From IMG/VR virus record IMGVR_UViG_3300018080_000411, positions 1 to 33,136 of that record: a DNA stretch of 33,136 nt. One strand, given 5' to 3'. Origin of the DNA: a virus. The stretch's first letter is position 1. Every line of letters begins with the position of its first letter. Shown piece by piece: positions 5,224-13,472 of the stretch. Below the pieces are notes generated by a model. That model made no database searches, had not been told where the DNA came from, and saw only the letters and a program-made list of their open reading frames with translations. The position numbers and the translations under genes are program-made.

Positions 5224-5677
5224 TCTGTAGCCCGATTGCGCCCAACCAGGTTTCGACGTTAAAGCTGGGGCAGGCTTTGCTCTTATTGAGCCAGTTGTGT
5301 CCTATGATCTCCGCATCCGGATGGAAAAGCCGGAAACGCTCAACGTAAAATTTCAGGGCGAGCATCTGGGCTGGTGTCCTGGTGTCAAAAGGTTGACCGT
5401 GCCTGGTACCTCCCGCGTAGACGACATGGCGGCTCGTGGAATTGTAGCCGGCAGCGCCGTTGGTAATTTCCCAATTGTCCACGACATGATCCTCGTCGTA
5501 ATCCTGGAGGCGTTCGATGTGTCCGTCCAGGTGGATCAAATCGCTGTAACCGACCCGGGACCATCCGCGTCCTGCAGGCGGCGGGTCCATGTGCCAGCGC
5601 CGGATCTTCTCGGCTGTCACCTCGCGTCCTTCCGGCGTGGCGGTGCAATGGATGACTAATCGCTTAAGCTGTCCCAT
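5213..5677 (-). CDS. N-acetylmuramoyl-L-alanine amidase (endolysin)
   Basis: 154 aa, a single Amidase_2/PGRP-type catalytic domain. It cuts the bond between N-acetylmuramic acid and L-alanine in peptidoglycan to release progeny. Zinc ligands are visible: H10 in LVIHCTAT, H127 in IIGHNW and C136 in KACPSF; Y44 in GYSDLI is the usual catalytic tyrosine. HVVYAGG at 84-90 is also a family hallmark. There is no signal peptide or cell-wall-binding domain, so export depends on the holin. It is the last gene of the late operon, three bases after the holin-like gene. Confidence 0.92.
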   Translation of the reverse strand: MGQLKRLVIHCTATPEGREVTAEKIRRWHMDPPPAGRGWSRVGYSDLIHLDGHIERLQDYDEDHVVDNWEITNGAAGYNSTSRHVVYAGGTRHGQPFDTRTPAQMLALKFYVERFRLFHPDAEIIGHNWLNKSKACPSFNVETWLGAIGLQNRR

Positions 5678-5680
5678 TCT

Positions 5681-5890
5681 TTAGTTGGTTAGCTTGGTGA
5701 TAAATTTCCCGGCAGTGGTCAAAAGGGTGGTTGCTGCCATTGCCCAAACTTTTGTCTGAGGCGGGATCGGGAGCGCGATCAATATAGTGTTTAGCCCGGT
5801 TCCCAATACCAGGAGCGCGTCACCAAAATTCCTCCAGAACTTTGGGGTCGACTTGTTCCAATTTTCCCGTTTAAACTTGGGACGTTCCAT
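5681..5890 (-). CDS. Holin-like membrane protein, 69 aa
   Basis: A basic N-terminus (about 20 residues) is followed by two hydrophobic segments, FGDALLVLGTGLNTILIALPI (22-42) and VWAMAATTLLTTAGKFI (48-64), split by a short polar turn with prolines. Size, topology and the position immediately before the amidase fit a class II holin that would form the membrane lesion letting the endolysin out. Its stop is three bases before the amidase ATG. Confidence 0.7.
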   Translation of the reverse strand: MERPKFKRENWNKSTPKFWRNFGDALLVLGTGLNTILIALPIPPQTKVWAMAATTLLTTAGKFITKLTN

Positions 5891-6235
5891 TTATTCATCT
5901 CCTTCCAAGATGCTTATCAGGGCGCCAATCGCCAGGACAATTTCCCAGGCTGCTTCAACGGCTGCTTCGATTTTGTCATTCGTGAGATCGAATTGCTCCC
6001 TGAAATAATCCTTTAAATCGGTTTTTTCCGCTTCGTCAAGGTCGAGCCATTCTTCGTAGGCTGGCTTCGCTGCTCTTATCAATCCGGGGATCTTCGTCAG
6101 CAGTCCAATGCTGCCCAAAATTTCCGTGATTACTACCTTCTTTCCTCCTGGTGAATCTTCGGAGGTAATTTCTTTGATTTTGTGTCCGACCTGGAATCCA
6201 AAGCCCAGGAGCGTTTTAATGTTTTCGGTGTTCAT
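5891..6235 (-). CDS. Lysis-region protein, 114 aa
   Basis: A mainly helical protein with a moderately hydrophobic C-terminal segment (AAVEAAWEIVLAIGALISIL, about 92-111) and an earlier amphipathic stretch VVITEILGSIGLLTKIPGLI. It directly abuts the holin-like gene (one base apart) and overlaps the previous gene by ATGA. It may be a holin partner or antiholin; no family recognised. Confidence 0.6.
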   Translation of the reverse strand: MNTENIKTLLGFGFQVGHKIKEITSEDSPGGKKVVITEILGSIGLLTKIPGLIRAAKPAYEEWLDLDEAEKTDLKDYFREQFDLTNDKIEAAVEAAWEIVLAIGALISILEGDE

Positions 6236-6552
6236 TTGTCTTTTGTTTTTGGGTTTTTATTTTTACTGACTTCTCCTCCTCGCGTGAGGGAATATTTTTG
6301 ACTTAAATATTGGAGTAATAAATTGTTGGGGTTTTCGTCGACGTTGGCTTTTATCAATAATTTATGATCTTCCTCCAAGTCATGTATCTGCTCTCCCTGT
6401 CTTATATTAATAAGTGCATTGTACCCAAACATTCCGCTTATCAAAATTACCACACCAAATATAAAAGTAAGATACCAGCGGAGGGTTCTTGTCATCGATT
6501 TGCGTTGTTCCTTAAATTTTTCATCGAGGGTTTTTTCTTCTGTAGTGGTCAT
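6232..6552 (-). CDS. Single-pass membrane protein, spanin/holin region, 106 aa
   Basis: Residues 1-22 are charged, about 25-46 form a transmembrane helix (WYLTFIFGVVILISGMFGYN), and the rest is a hydrophilic domain with a helix (RQGEQIHDLEEDHKLLIKAN). This N-in, C-out topology with a helical outer part recalls i-spanin (Rz-like) proteins, though no partner lipoprotein is visible. It starts the coupled lysis group (ATGA overlap with the next gene). Confidence 0.6.
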   Translation of the reverse strand: MTTTEEKTLDEKFKEQRKSMTRTLRWYLTFIFGVVILISGMFGYNALINIRQGEQIHDLEEDHKLLIKANVDENPNNLLLQYLSQKYSLTRGGEVSKNKNPKTKDK

Positions 6553-6560
6553 GATTAATA

Positions 6561-6983
6561 TTAATCTGTTGAGTCTGCTATCAGGTTGTAAAAATAAATA
6601 AGCGTTACCCGGTGATATTTCCCTGGTCCTTCGCTGGCGAGATCCTCGTAGCGGTCATCCTCCCAGCATCCGGCTACATCGTAGCCTGTGACGGTGATCG
6701 CTCCTGTGACGGTCGGCCGCAGCGCCTGCTTGATCGCTTCTGCTTCTGCGTAGCCATCGGTCCGGTTTCCTGTTTTTTGGTATTGGCTTATTATCTGCAG
6801 GGTAACGTATGCCTCGAATGAGCGCCAAGTCTGGGCTGTGGTTTCGTGGCTTCTTATGCTGTCGATAACGACGTGGTCCCCTGCCGAGGACGGTGGGATA
6901 TGATAAACGGGATACGTGATCACTCCGTTAAGCGCTGTATAAATTGCGGCTCTTAGATTTGCGATCGCGTCGGGTGCTGCCAT
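6561..6983 (-). CDS. DUF3168-like protein, possible tail terminator
   Basis: 140 aa. The start DAIANLRAAIYTALNGVITYPVYHIPPSSAGDHVVID, followed by strands (EAYVTLQIISQY) and a helix with EAEAIKQALRP, resembles the DUF3168 / gp17 tail-completion family, which caps the tail tube at the neck. Such genes usually lie between the gp10-like and tail-tube genes, where none is seen here (16584-16164), so this may be a relocated tail terminator. It is preceded by its own promoter-like sequence. Confidence 0.5.
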   Translation of the reverse strand: MAAPDAIANLRAAIYTALNGVITYPVYHIPPSSAGDHVVIDSIRSHETTAQTWRSFEAYVTLQIISQYQKTGNRTDGYAEAEAIKQALRPTVTGAITVTGYDVAGCWEDDRYEDLASEGPGKYHRVTLIYFYNLIADSTD

Positions 6984-7006
6984 TTTGCTTCGGTTTTATA
7001 TTATCC

Positions 7007-7038
7007 CAAATATAAACCATTAGAATACCTTTTTGCAA
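7007..7038 (-). promoter_or_regulatory. Promoter-like sequence before lysis genes
   Basis: On the minus strand TATATTTG (7014-7007) exactly matches TAnnTTTG, and TTG at 7038-7036 lies 21 bases upstream, the Bacteroidota promoter geometry. The first gene downstream starts at 6983. It would give the DUF3168-like and lysis genes their own transcript in addition to read-through from the tail genes. Confidence 0.5.
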
Positions 7039-7040
7039 CT

Positions 7041-7337
7041 TTATTCAAATTCCTCTAAGAAAGCCAGAATGTCAGGATGCCTTGTTCCCCAGGTGGATTG
7101 TTTTACAATAGCTTTTAAATTTTTCCAATCCTGATCCTCAAAGGTAATTTCTTTTTTTATTTTAGCTTTTGATTGGTCCAGGGCTTTTTCTATTCTATCT
7201 CGATCTCTCAATACCTGCAAGGTAAATCCACCCTGCGGCGGCAGATCGAGACAATTCCGGATAAGATCCACTGTTGTTGCTGGTGGTCCTCCCTGTTTCA
7301 ATGGGATTTGATACGTCGTTTTTTTAATAGTTTTCAT
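7041..7337 (-). CDS. Hypothetical protein, 98 aa
   Basis: A mixed charged protein. The N-terminus (TYQIPLKQGGPPATTVDLIRNCLDLPPQGGFTLQVLRDRDRIEKAL) suggests a small domain followed by a helix, and the C-terminal FEDQDWKNLKAIVKQSTWG...ILAFLEEF is helical. No family recognised. It lies between the tail-fibre gene and the lysis module; an association with the tail tip or fibre is only positional. Confidence 0.6.
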   Translation of the reverse strand: MKTIKKTTYQIPLKQGGPPATTVDLIRNCLDLPPQGGFTLQVLRDRDRIEKALDQSKAKIKKEITFEDQDWKNLKAIVKQSTWGTRHPDILAFLEEFE

Positions 7338-7370
7338 TTGTCATAGAATTTATTTGTAAATATAATAAAT

Positions 7371-7688
7371 TTAAATTTTCGCCCAACCATCCCCTACCTT
7401 TGTTAATACAAAATCATATACCGCTTCGTGAAAAGCCTCTCCTTGTGGGAGTGTGGGAACATCAGTCATCTTTGGTAACGGATCAATGATATTCCATGAT
7501 TTATGTTTAATATTATAATCCCATTCATTCAACGTTCCGTTCTGATCTCTCAAAGCGTGTTGAACATCTTTATACATAGAGGCACTAACGGTTATTTCAT
7601 TCATGTCCTCATGTTTACTTGAAAAACGTAAGTCATATTCATTTACAACTATCACTTCTCCTTCTGCGTTTTTTAATCCTTTTGTCAT
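7371..7688 (-). CDS. Hypothetical protein, 105 aa
   Basis: A soluble acidic protein; the middle portion (DEMNEITVSASMYKDVQHALRD-like composition) alternates strand and helix, and it ends in VYDFVLTKVGDGWAKI. No family recognised. It starts 12 bases after the 1922-aa fibre gene and is AT-rich compared with it. A fibre-assembly or accessory tail role is possible by position. Confidence 0.55.
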   Translation of the reverse strand: MTKGLKNAEGEVIVVNEYDLRFSSKHEDMNEITVSASMYKDVQHALRDQNGTLNEWDYNIKHKSWNIIDPLPKMTDVPTLPQGEAFHEAVYDFVLTKVGDGWAKI

Positions 7689-7700
7689 AACTTTAATTTT

Positions 7701-10700
7701 TTAGTCTATTGTATATTCTATGGTTACCATTAATTCGTTTACGGTACCGCTTTGGGCGGTAGATTTTACTACTATAAATTTACCAGCTGCTACGCCCGTA
7801 TTTACTAAGGTGCTATCTGTCTGGGCCGTCGTTACGCTGGTAATAGCCCAGCCAGTCATAAAATTAGCTACCGTACCATTCCTGGAGCTGGCGTGGCCTA
7901 CGCTTATGGTTACGCTGGGGGTACTGCTGCCTACCACTACCGCGTGTACCTTCGTTACCGTTATCTGTTGGGTTGTGTACATTATCGTGCGGTCCTCGCT
8001 GGATCCTGGGTTCACGATTGTTAATGTTTCGCTGCGGGTATTAAATTTATTAAAGTCGGCGCTGCTCAGGTAGCCGTCGTTGGAATCGTCAGCCTGGTCC
8101 ACCTCGATGGTTGTCCCGGATCCGAGGACGGCATCGGTCCCGCCGGTAATTGTCAGGACGCTGGAGGTCGCTTCTGTTAAATCGGCTTTTTCTGTGTCTC
8201 CAATTGCACCCAGATCGGATAATGCGTCAGTGGCTGTTCTGCTTCCTAATATTCCTCCAGATTCAACCACAAAATTCCCAGAGCCAGTATCAAAAGACCC
8301 TACTTTTATATAACCTTGGTCTGTTTCTATTGCATAATTGGTTGCCCCGTTGTAAGCTGTAAAAACTGCGGCTCTATTAGTTCCACTCGCCGCTCCATTT
8401 GAAGTAAAATAAGCGGCTCTCCCATTTATGCAATTCCCTGAAGTAGAGACCCAAAGAGCATAAGGATAATTTATATTGGCAGCATTGAGAATTTTGGTTG
8501 CGTACTGAGCTCCGGCAGCATTGTTTACATTTAGCATTATTGTAGCGTCAGGGGCGAAACCTACACCAACTGTTGTGCCGTCATCCTGGATCTGGGAGTT
8601 AACGATTCCAGAACTCGTAAATTTTGCGAGGTAGTCCGCTGTCGCCGTTCCATCTATCTGGACGGCGTTGGTGTCGGCAATCCCAAAAGTCAGCGCATCT
8701 TGCTTAGCGTCCCAGGTAGCGCTACTGGCTATATAGGCGTCGGCTATAGCCGTACCCTCCCAGGTGCCCGTTCCTATCGTGCCTACGGTGGTAATATTGG
8801 CACTGCCTACCCAGGTTGAAAGGGCTGTATTTTCCACATTATCCAGGCTGAGATCAGTTTTCACCTCTGAATAACTCCTGCCTTCCAGTCCAGTAGCTGT
8901 GAACTTTGCATAGTCATTATCAGCTGCATCAGCATCATCTATCACCACCACATTAGTGTCTGCTATACCTGTGCTCAGTGATGTATCCCAGGCTGAGCCT
9001 GTGGATACAGCTATACCAGCTCCTGGATAAACCATAGCACCACCAGCATCTGACAGTATTTCGGCTGGTGTACGGTAGTCAACGTTATTGCTCGCATCAA
9101 GTGTTAATACTTTTGTTGATGTTGTGCCTTCATTAGCAACAGTGGCAATATTTACCGTACCTCCAAAAGTCAATGCCAAACTTGAAAGATCACCCTGGAT
9201 TATTGGAGTGGCGTTGAGATTAGCTTGGTTGATAATAAGTTGGTTAGCTGTTGAACCTGACTTACCAGCTTGGTAACCAATAGCAATAATATCATCAGCA
9301 GTAGCAGTCTCACATGATTCGTAACCTATGGCAGTAATCCTATCACCAGTATTAGATTTACCAGCTTGATAGCCAATAGATATTACATTGGCTCCTGAAT
9401 TAGAGACTCCTGAGTCGTAACCAATCGTAATTTGAGATATTCCTGAATTACTCCCTCCGGCAAACGCACCAAGGGCTGTTTGATTTGCTCCCGTTTGAGT
9501 GTAACCCCCACGATAACCTAAAGCTGTTTGATAGTTTGTTGCATTAGACTTACCAGCTTGCCTACCAATGACAGTTTGCCCTGCCCCACTGTTAGCATGA
9601 CCGGCTTCATACCCAATCTGAGTGGAATATGTTCCCGAATTAGTGTAACCAGCATAGTATCCTATAGATGTATTATTAGTGGCAGTATTTCCACGACCAG
9701 CATAGTATCCCATAGTTGTTTGATACGATCCTGTATTCTGGAATCCTGCAAAGTAACCATATTGAGTAGAGTTGATTCCTGAATTAGTGTAGCCAGCATA
9801 GTATCCCACTTGCGTACAGCCCGCCACAGTGTTAGCATATCCAGCAAAATAACCAATAGCTACTTGATTATTTCCTGTATTATTATAGCCAGAAGATATA
9901 CCAAGGGCAAATTGTTTGTCTCCAGAGTTACCATATCCTGAAGTTTGTCCAAAGGCAAATTGATTATCTCCTGTATTATTCTCTCCAGCTTGCTTTCCAA
10001 TAGCTGTTTGTCCGTCGCCAGTATTATTTTTACCTGCTCTATACCCTATGGCTACTTGTGAATTTCCTGTGCTTCCACTACCTGCTTCATTCCCAATTGC
10101 AGTCTGAGTAATTTGATCTGATCCCGCACCTGCACCAACATAGACATTTGTATAGTCTGTAGGATGACCACCTTTATGGATTTTTACTACCTGTTCCCCA
10201 TCTTGAGTATAACTCCCCTCTTCAGCTATATTAACTGTATTAGCAACAGATAAAACTGTACCGCTTTCTGAGGCAATACTGTCTTCTATGTCAGCTCCAC
10301 CAGCGCTCCATTTGGCGAGGGTGTCCTCTGTCCCTGTCCCACCAACAGTACCGCCTCCTCCAGCGACTGCTTTCCAGATAGCATTTCCGGATCCGGTGTC
10401 CTTTGTCAGGACGTGTTCGTTGGTCGCACCGCTGACCTGGGTCAGGGCGTCGATTGCTGCCTGGGCTGTCGTCTGTCCTGTCCCGCCATAACCAATAGCA
10501 ATGGTATCACCGTTCCATGTCCCGGCGGCAATTGTGCCAAGCGTGGTAATATTAGTGGTTCCAGCCCAGGTGCTTAGTGCTGTGTTTTCGACATTATCTA
10601 AACTGAGGTCAGTTTTCACCTCTACATAGCTTTTACCTTCTAATCCATCAGCCGTAAACTTTGCGTAGTCGTTATCAGCAACACTTGCCGAATCAATAGT

Positions 10701-13469
10701 AACTAAATGGTTATCTGTTATTCCGTGCTGTATTTGGTGGGCATGGTCAGCCCTCGCAAAAGAATGAGAAGTACCCGTTCCAGCAGCTTGCACACCAGCT
10801 ATTTCAGCAGCATTAGCCGTATCTAACGCATCTGATCCATCTTCAGGGTCATGACTGTCTTTGTGTGCTTGAGGAGCATTATCACCCGTCACATCTGCAC
10901 CATCAGCTACGTTTAAGTCTGTTCTAACTTCGGCTGCGGTCCTTTCCTGGAGGACTCCGCTGTCATGCGTGATAAAATTTCCGGCGCTGGTGCCAAAAGT
11001 GCCGATTGTAATCAGCCCGGTCGAGCCTATTATCATCCTGTTGGCAGCTGGATTGCCGGTAACGAATACAATATCCCGGACGGATCCCTGGCGGCTCTGC
11101 AGAACCAGATTTCCCACCGAGTCAAAAGGATAGGCCCCGCCGTCGTCGTCAGTCATGTAAATACTTGAAAGCTCGCCTCCTGACGGGTAATCTGAACATT
11201 GCCCGGTAAAAACAAGGCGCGATTCGGCGAGGGTCATTTCTATGCTTCCTGCGACGCCCAGAACGGTCCCGCTCTCGCTGGCAATCGAATCACCCAGCGT
11301 TCCTGATCCGGTCCATTTGGCGAGGGTGTCCGTTGTCCCGGATCCGCTTGCCGTGTTTGCTACGATAAAGGCTTCGATCGCTGCCTGGGTAGCACCGTGT
11401 ATGTCCTCCGCTTGCCAGTTGGCCGGCGTAGTCCCGGCGGTAGCTTCATCGCTCAGGAGGTCGCTGCCACCGATCTGGTAATTCTTGCCGGCGCCCAGGA
11501 GGAGGTTGTCTCCGTCCCATTGCATATTGGTATCACCGGCAAAGGCACCACCGTCGTTGTATTGGACCGCTTGGTCCGGGTCCCCTGGTAAAGTACGCAC
11601 GTTAACGGGTCCGGGTCCGATCCCGGATCCGGCTCTCTTGCTGGAGGCGGGTGTGGAAATTTTCGAATCCAGCATCATGCCTTTTATCTCGTAGGCGGTT
11701 CCGGTCCAGGTCGCTTCCTTGATCTTGTAGGTCACGTCTCCCCAGATAAACTTGGCGCTTCCTGCCTGGATGAGTTCTATCGTGTTGAAATAATCTGCGA
11801 GCCCTTTTATTTTGCCATTATACATCAGCGTTGGGGAGGCGTTGTCGCTTGCTTCGGCGACCAGCCATTCAATCAAAGACTTGGTGGTCCCTGGCGTTCC
11901 TTTTTTATACCAGGTCGACGGGTAGCTGCTGTCCGTGTTTACCTTTATCAGCCCGGCGTAAATTGACCATAACCCGTAACCCGTTTCCGGTAGATCGGTG
12001 AATTCGTTCACATACTCCGCTTCCATGCTGTTGTCGACATCTATGATGGTGACGTCCTCGGCACTGGCTGGGTAATTATGGCGACCGTTTTCCTCCAGAA
12101 ATACTTCTTTTACAAACAATTTTCCAGTTGCGGCAATGTCTGAAGGGTTGTAAATCGTCAGGCTCATTGTTCCATCGATCGCTAATCCGGTGACTCGCTC
12201 GATTATTTCTGTCGTCTCTGATGGAGAATCGGTCACGGGGATGGTAATCCCTGAAATATTCGACGGGCTTGTTGTCCAGAGCGCTCCTGTCCAGTAGTAA
12301 ATGGTCCCGCCTCCTATATCGTAGGAAAGTCTAAAAAACACATTTGTTGGGCCATCCAGGACAGTTGCTATGATCCGCAAATTTAAAAAGGATCCCGTCG
12401 GCATCGCAGTCATGTCTTGCCCAAAATGAGAAATTCCTTTTATCAAATTTATTGTTCCTCCATTCCCGTTGTCCTGCAGAAGCAATCCGGGCTTGCCGTC
12501 CACGTAATGTCGGGATATGGGGGACGCCAGTAATATTCCCCAATGATGGAAGGTTGTATCTGTGATAAATTCGTTCTCTGGAAAGTTGGAACCCTTCAGG
12601 ATGCTGGGTCTCTTTTTGAAGTCCTGAGTGATAGTGACTTGCTTCAGCGCTGGGTTTGTCTGTGTGATGGAGCCCTTTACATTTATAAAGTTGGTTTTAT
12701 TGGTTGTTTTTGTGGGGTCGTAGCTGTTGTTGCTGTTGTATGTCCCATCGTAGTTGAAATCCCGGTAATCGATCGCGGTGCCGTCCATGTCCTCGTAGGG
12801 CATGATCATCCAGTAACCGCTCGCCTGAAATATTCGCGCTTTCCAGGTTGTTAATATCTTATTGATAACGTCGTAGCACTTGCCTGGGTTGTAGTCCTCA
12901 TCGGTGAATGCAAATTGATCGATGCTGGTCTGCTTCAGCGGGTCGTCTGAGTCGGTGTCGTTCATCGAATCCTCAAACAAATTCACGGCGCAGCGGATGG
13001 GTAATTGCAGCCCGGTAAGCTGTAGGGCTTGTGCTAATATTGTGATCTCATCTTCGAAGTCGTCAAACGGGTAGCCGCTGCCATCAACATAATCTTCTTC
13101 TCTTAAAAGGCCGAGGCCGTCATTCGCGATAAAGCTATACTCCCGCGGGTCCGCGTTCAGGCTCTCTACAAATTCACCCGTCACAAGGTAGCCTTGAAAA
13201 TATGTATTTGCGTTTTTTTTGAGGGTGGCTCTTATTGTTCGCCGCTCGGAGGTATTTAGCCAGCTCAGATCCTCGTCTGTCACAAAGGTGACTATCATTT
13301 CGGATCCGACAATTCTCTTGTAATCGGACCCGTTCCAGCGAATTTCGACGATGTTCCTGGCGCCGGTCAGTTCGGTTGCCGGCGTGCCGGATTCGTCCTC
13401 AATCTCAATATGCCATTGGGTTCCTCTTTCGTCCTTAAAATCATTATAAACGCGCTTTGCAAATGCCAT
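7701..13469 (-). CDS. Giant tail tip/fibre protein with beta-roll repeats, 1922 aa
   Basis: The only large gene downstream of the tape measure, so it probably combines tail-tip and receptor-binding roles. Residues 1 to about 640 look like a baseplate/tail-attachment part (FKDERGTQWHIEIEDESG... with strand-rich sequence). About 650-1110 carry fibre modules (PDQAVQYNDGGAFAG; two TLAKW...DSIASESGTVL copies). Residues 1120-1409 are 18 tandem units of 16 aa of the type QTAIGYxAGxxNTGxx, predicted to form a left-handed parallel beta-roll as in YadA-like trimeric adhesin heads. Then comes a second copy of the DYAKFTAxGLEGxSYxEVKT module and a C-terminal beta domain from about residue 1810. There is no S74 chaperone peptidase. 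Likely trimeric and host-range determining. Confidence 0.8.
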   Translation of the reverse strand: MAFAKRVYNDFKDERGTQWHIEIEDESGTPATELTGARNIVEIRWNGSDYKRIVGSEMIVTFVTDEDLSWLNTSERRTIRATLKKNANTYFQGYLVTGEFVESLNADPREYSFIANDGLGLLREEDYVDGSGYPFDDFEDEITILAQALQLTGLQLPIRCAVNLFEDSMNDTDSDDPLKQTSIDQFAFTDEDYNPGKCYDVINKILTTWKARIFQASGYWMIMPYEDMDGTAIDYRDFNYDGTYNSNNSYDPTKTTNKTNFINVKGSITQTNPALKQVTITQDFKKRPSILKGSNFPENEFITDTTFHHWGILLASPISRHYVDGKPGLLLQDNGNGGTINLIKGISHFGQDMTAMPTGSFLNLRIIATVLDGPTNVFFRLSYDIGGGTIYYWTGALWTTSPSNISGITIPVTDSPSETTEIIERVTGLAIDGTMSLTIYNPSDIAATGKLFVKEVFLEENGRHNYPASAEDVTIIDVDNSMEAEYVNEFTDLPETGYGLWSIYAGLIKVNTDSSYPSTWYKKGTPGTTKSLIEWLVAEASDNASPTLMYNGKIKGLADYFNTIELIQAGSAKFIWGDVTYKIKEATWTGTAYEIKGMMLDSKISTPASSKRAGSGIGPGPVNVRTLPGDPDQAVQYNDGGAFAGDTNMQWDGDNLLLGAGKNYQIGGSDLLSDEATAGTTPANWQAEDIHGATQAAIEAFIVANTASGSGTTDTLAKWTGSGTLGDSIASESGTVLGVAGSIEMTLAESRLVFTGQCSDYPSGGELSSIYMTDDDGGAYPFDSVGNLVLQSRQGSVRDIVFVTGNPAANRMIIGSTGLITIGTFGTSAGNFITHDSGVLQERTAAEVRTDLNVADGADVTGDNAPQAHKDSHDPEDGSDALDTANAAEIAGVQAAGTGTSHSFARADHAHQIQHGITDNHLVTIDSASVADNDYAKFTADGLEGKSYVEVKTDLSLDNVENTALSTWAGTTNITTLGTIAAGTWNGDTIAIGYGGTGQTTAQAAIDALTQVSGATNEHVLTKDTGSGNAIWKAVAGGGGTVGGTGTEDTLAKWSAGGADIEDSIASESGTVLSVANTVNIAEEGSYTQDGEQVVKIHKGGHPTDYTNVYVGAGAGSDQITQTAIGNEAGSGSTGNSQVAIGYRAGKNNTGDGQTAIGKQAGENNTGDNQFAFGQTSGYGNSGDKQFALGISSGYNNTGNNQVAIGYFAGYANTVAGCTQVGYYAGYTNSGINSTQYGYFAGFQNTGSYQTTMGYYAGRGNTATNNTSIGYYAGYTNSGTYSTQIGYEAGHANSGAGQTVIGRQAGKSNATNYQTALGYRGGYTQTGANQTALGAFAGGSNSGISQITIGYDSGVSNSGANVISIGYQAGKSNTGDRITAIGYESCETATADDIIAIGYQAGKSGSTANQLIINQANLNATPIIQGDLSSLALTFGGTVNIATVANEGTTSTKVLTLDASNNVDYRTPAEILSDAGGAMVYPGAGIAVSTGSAWDTSLSTGIADTNVVVIDDADAADNDYAKFTATGLEGRSYSEVKTDLSLDNVENTALSTWVGSANITTVGTIGTGTWEGTAIADAYIASSATWDAKQDALTFGIADTNAVQIDGTATADYLAKFTSSGIVNSQIQDDGTTVGVGFAPDATIMLNVNNAAGAQYATKILNAANINYPYALWVSTSGNCINGRAAYFTSNGAASGTNRAAVFTAYNGATNYAIETDQGYIKVGSFDTGSGNFVVESGGILGSRTATDALSDLGAIGDTEKADLTEATSSVLTITGGTDAVLGSGTTIEVDQADDSNDGYLSSADFNKFNTRSETLTIVNPGSSEDRTIMYTTQQITVTKVHAVVVGSSTPSVTISVGHASSRNGTVANFMTGWAITSVTTAQTDSTLVNTGVAAGKFIVVKSTAQSGTVNELMVTIEYTID
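9243..10112 (-). repeat. 18 tandem 48-bp coding repeats (16-aa beta-roll units)
   Basis: The DNA encodes 18 consecutive units aligned on the motif IGYxAG followed by NTG or NSG; two adjacent units are 17 and 15 aa, keeping the total in phase. The units differ at the nucleotide level, so this is an old protein repeat rather than a recent DNA expansion. The variable positions after AG and after NTG would face the surface of the roll. Confidence 0.85.
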
Positions 13470-13472
13470 GAT

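Noticed and set aside
9243-10112. Regular 48-bp periodicity that could suggest a CRISPR-like array
   Set aside because: The repeats are imperfect at DNA level, in frame and encode a 16-residue protein motif within a single gene; there are no spacers.
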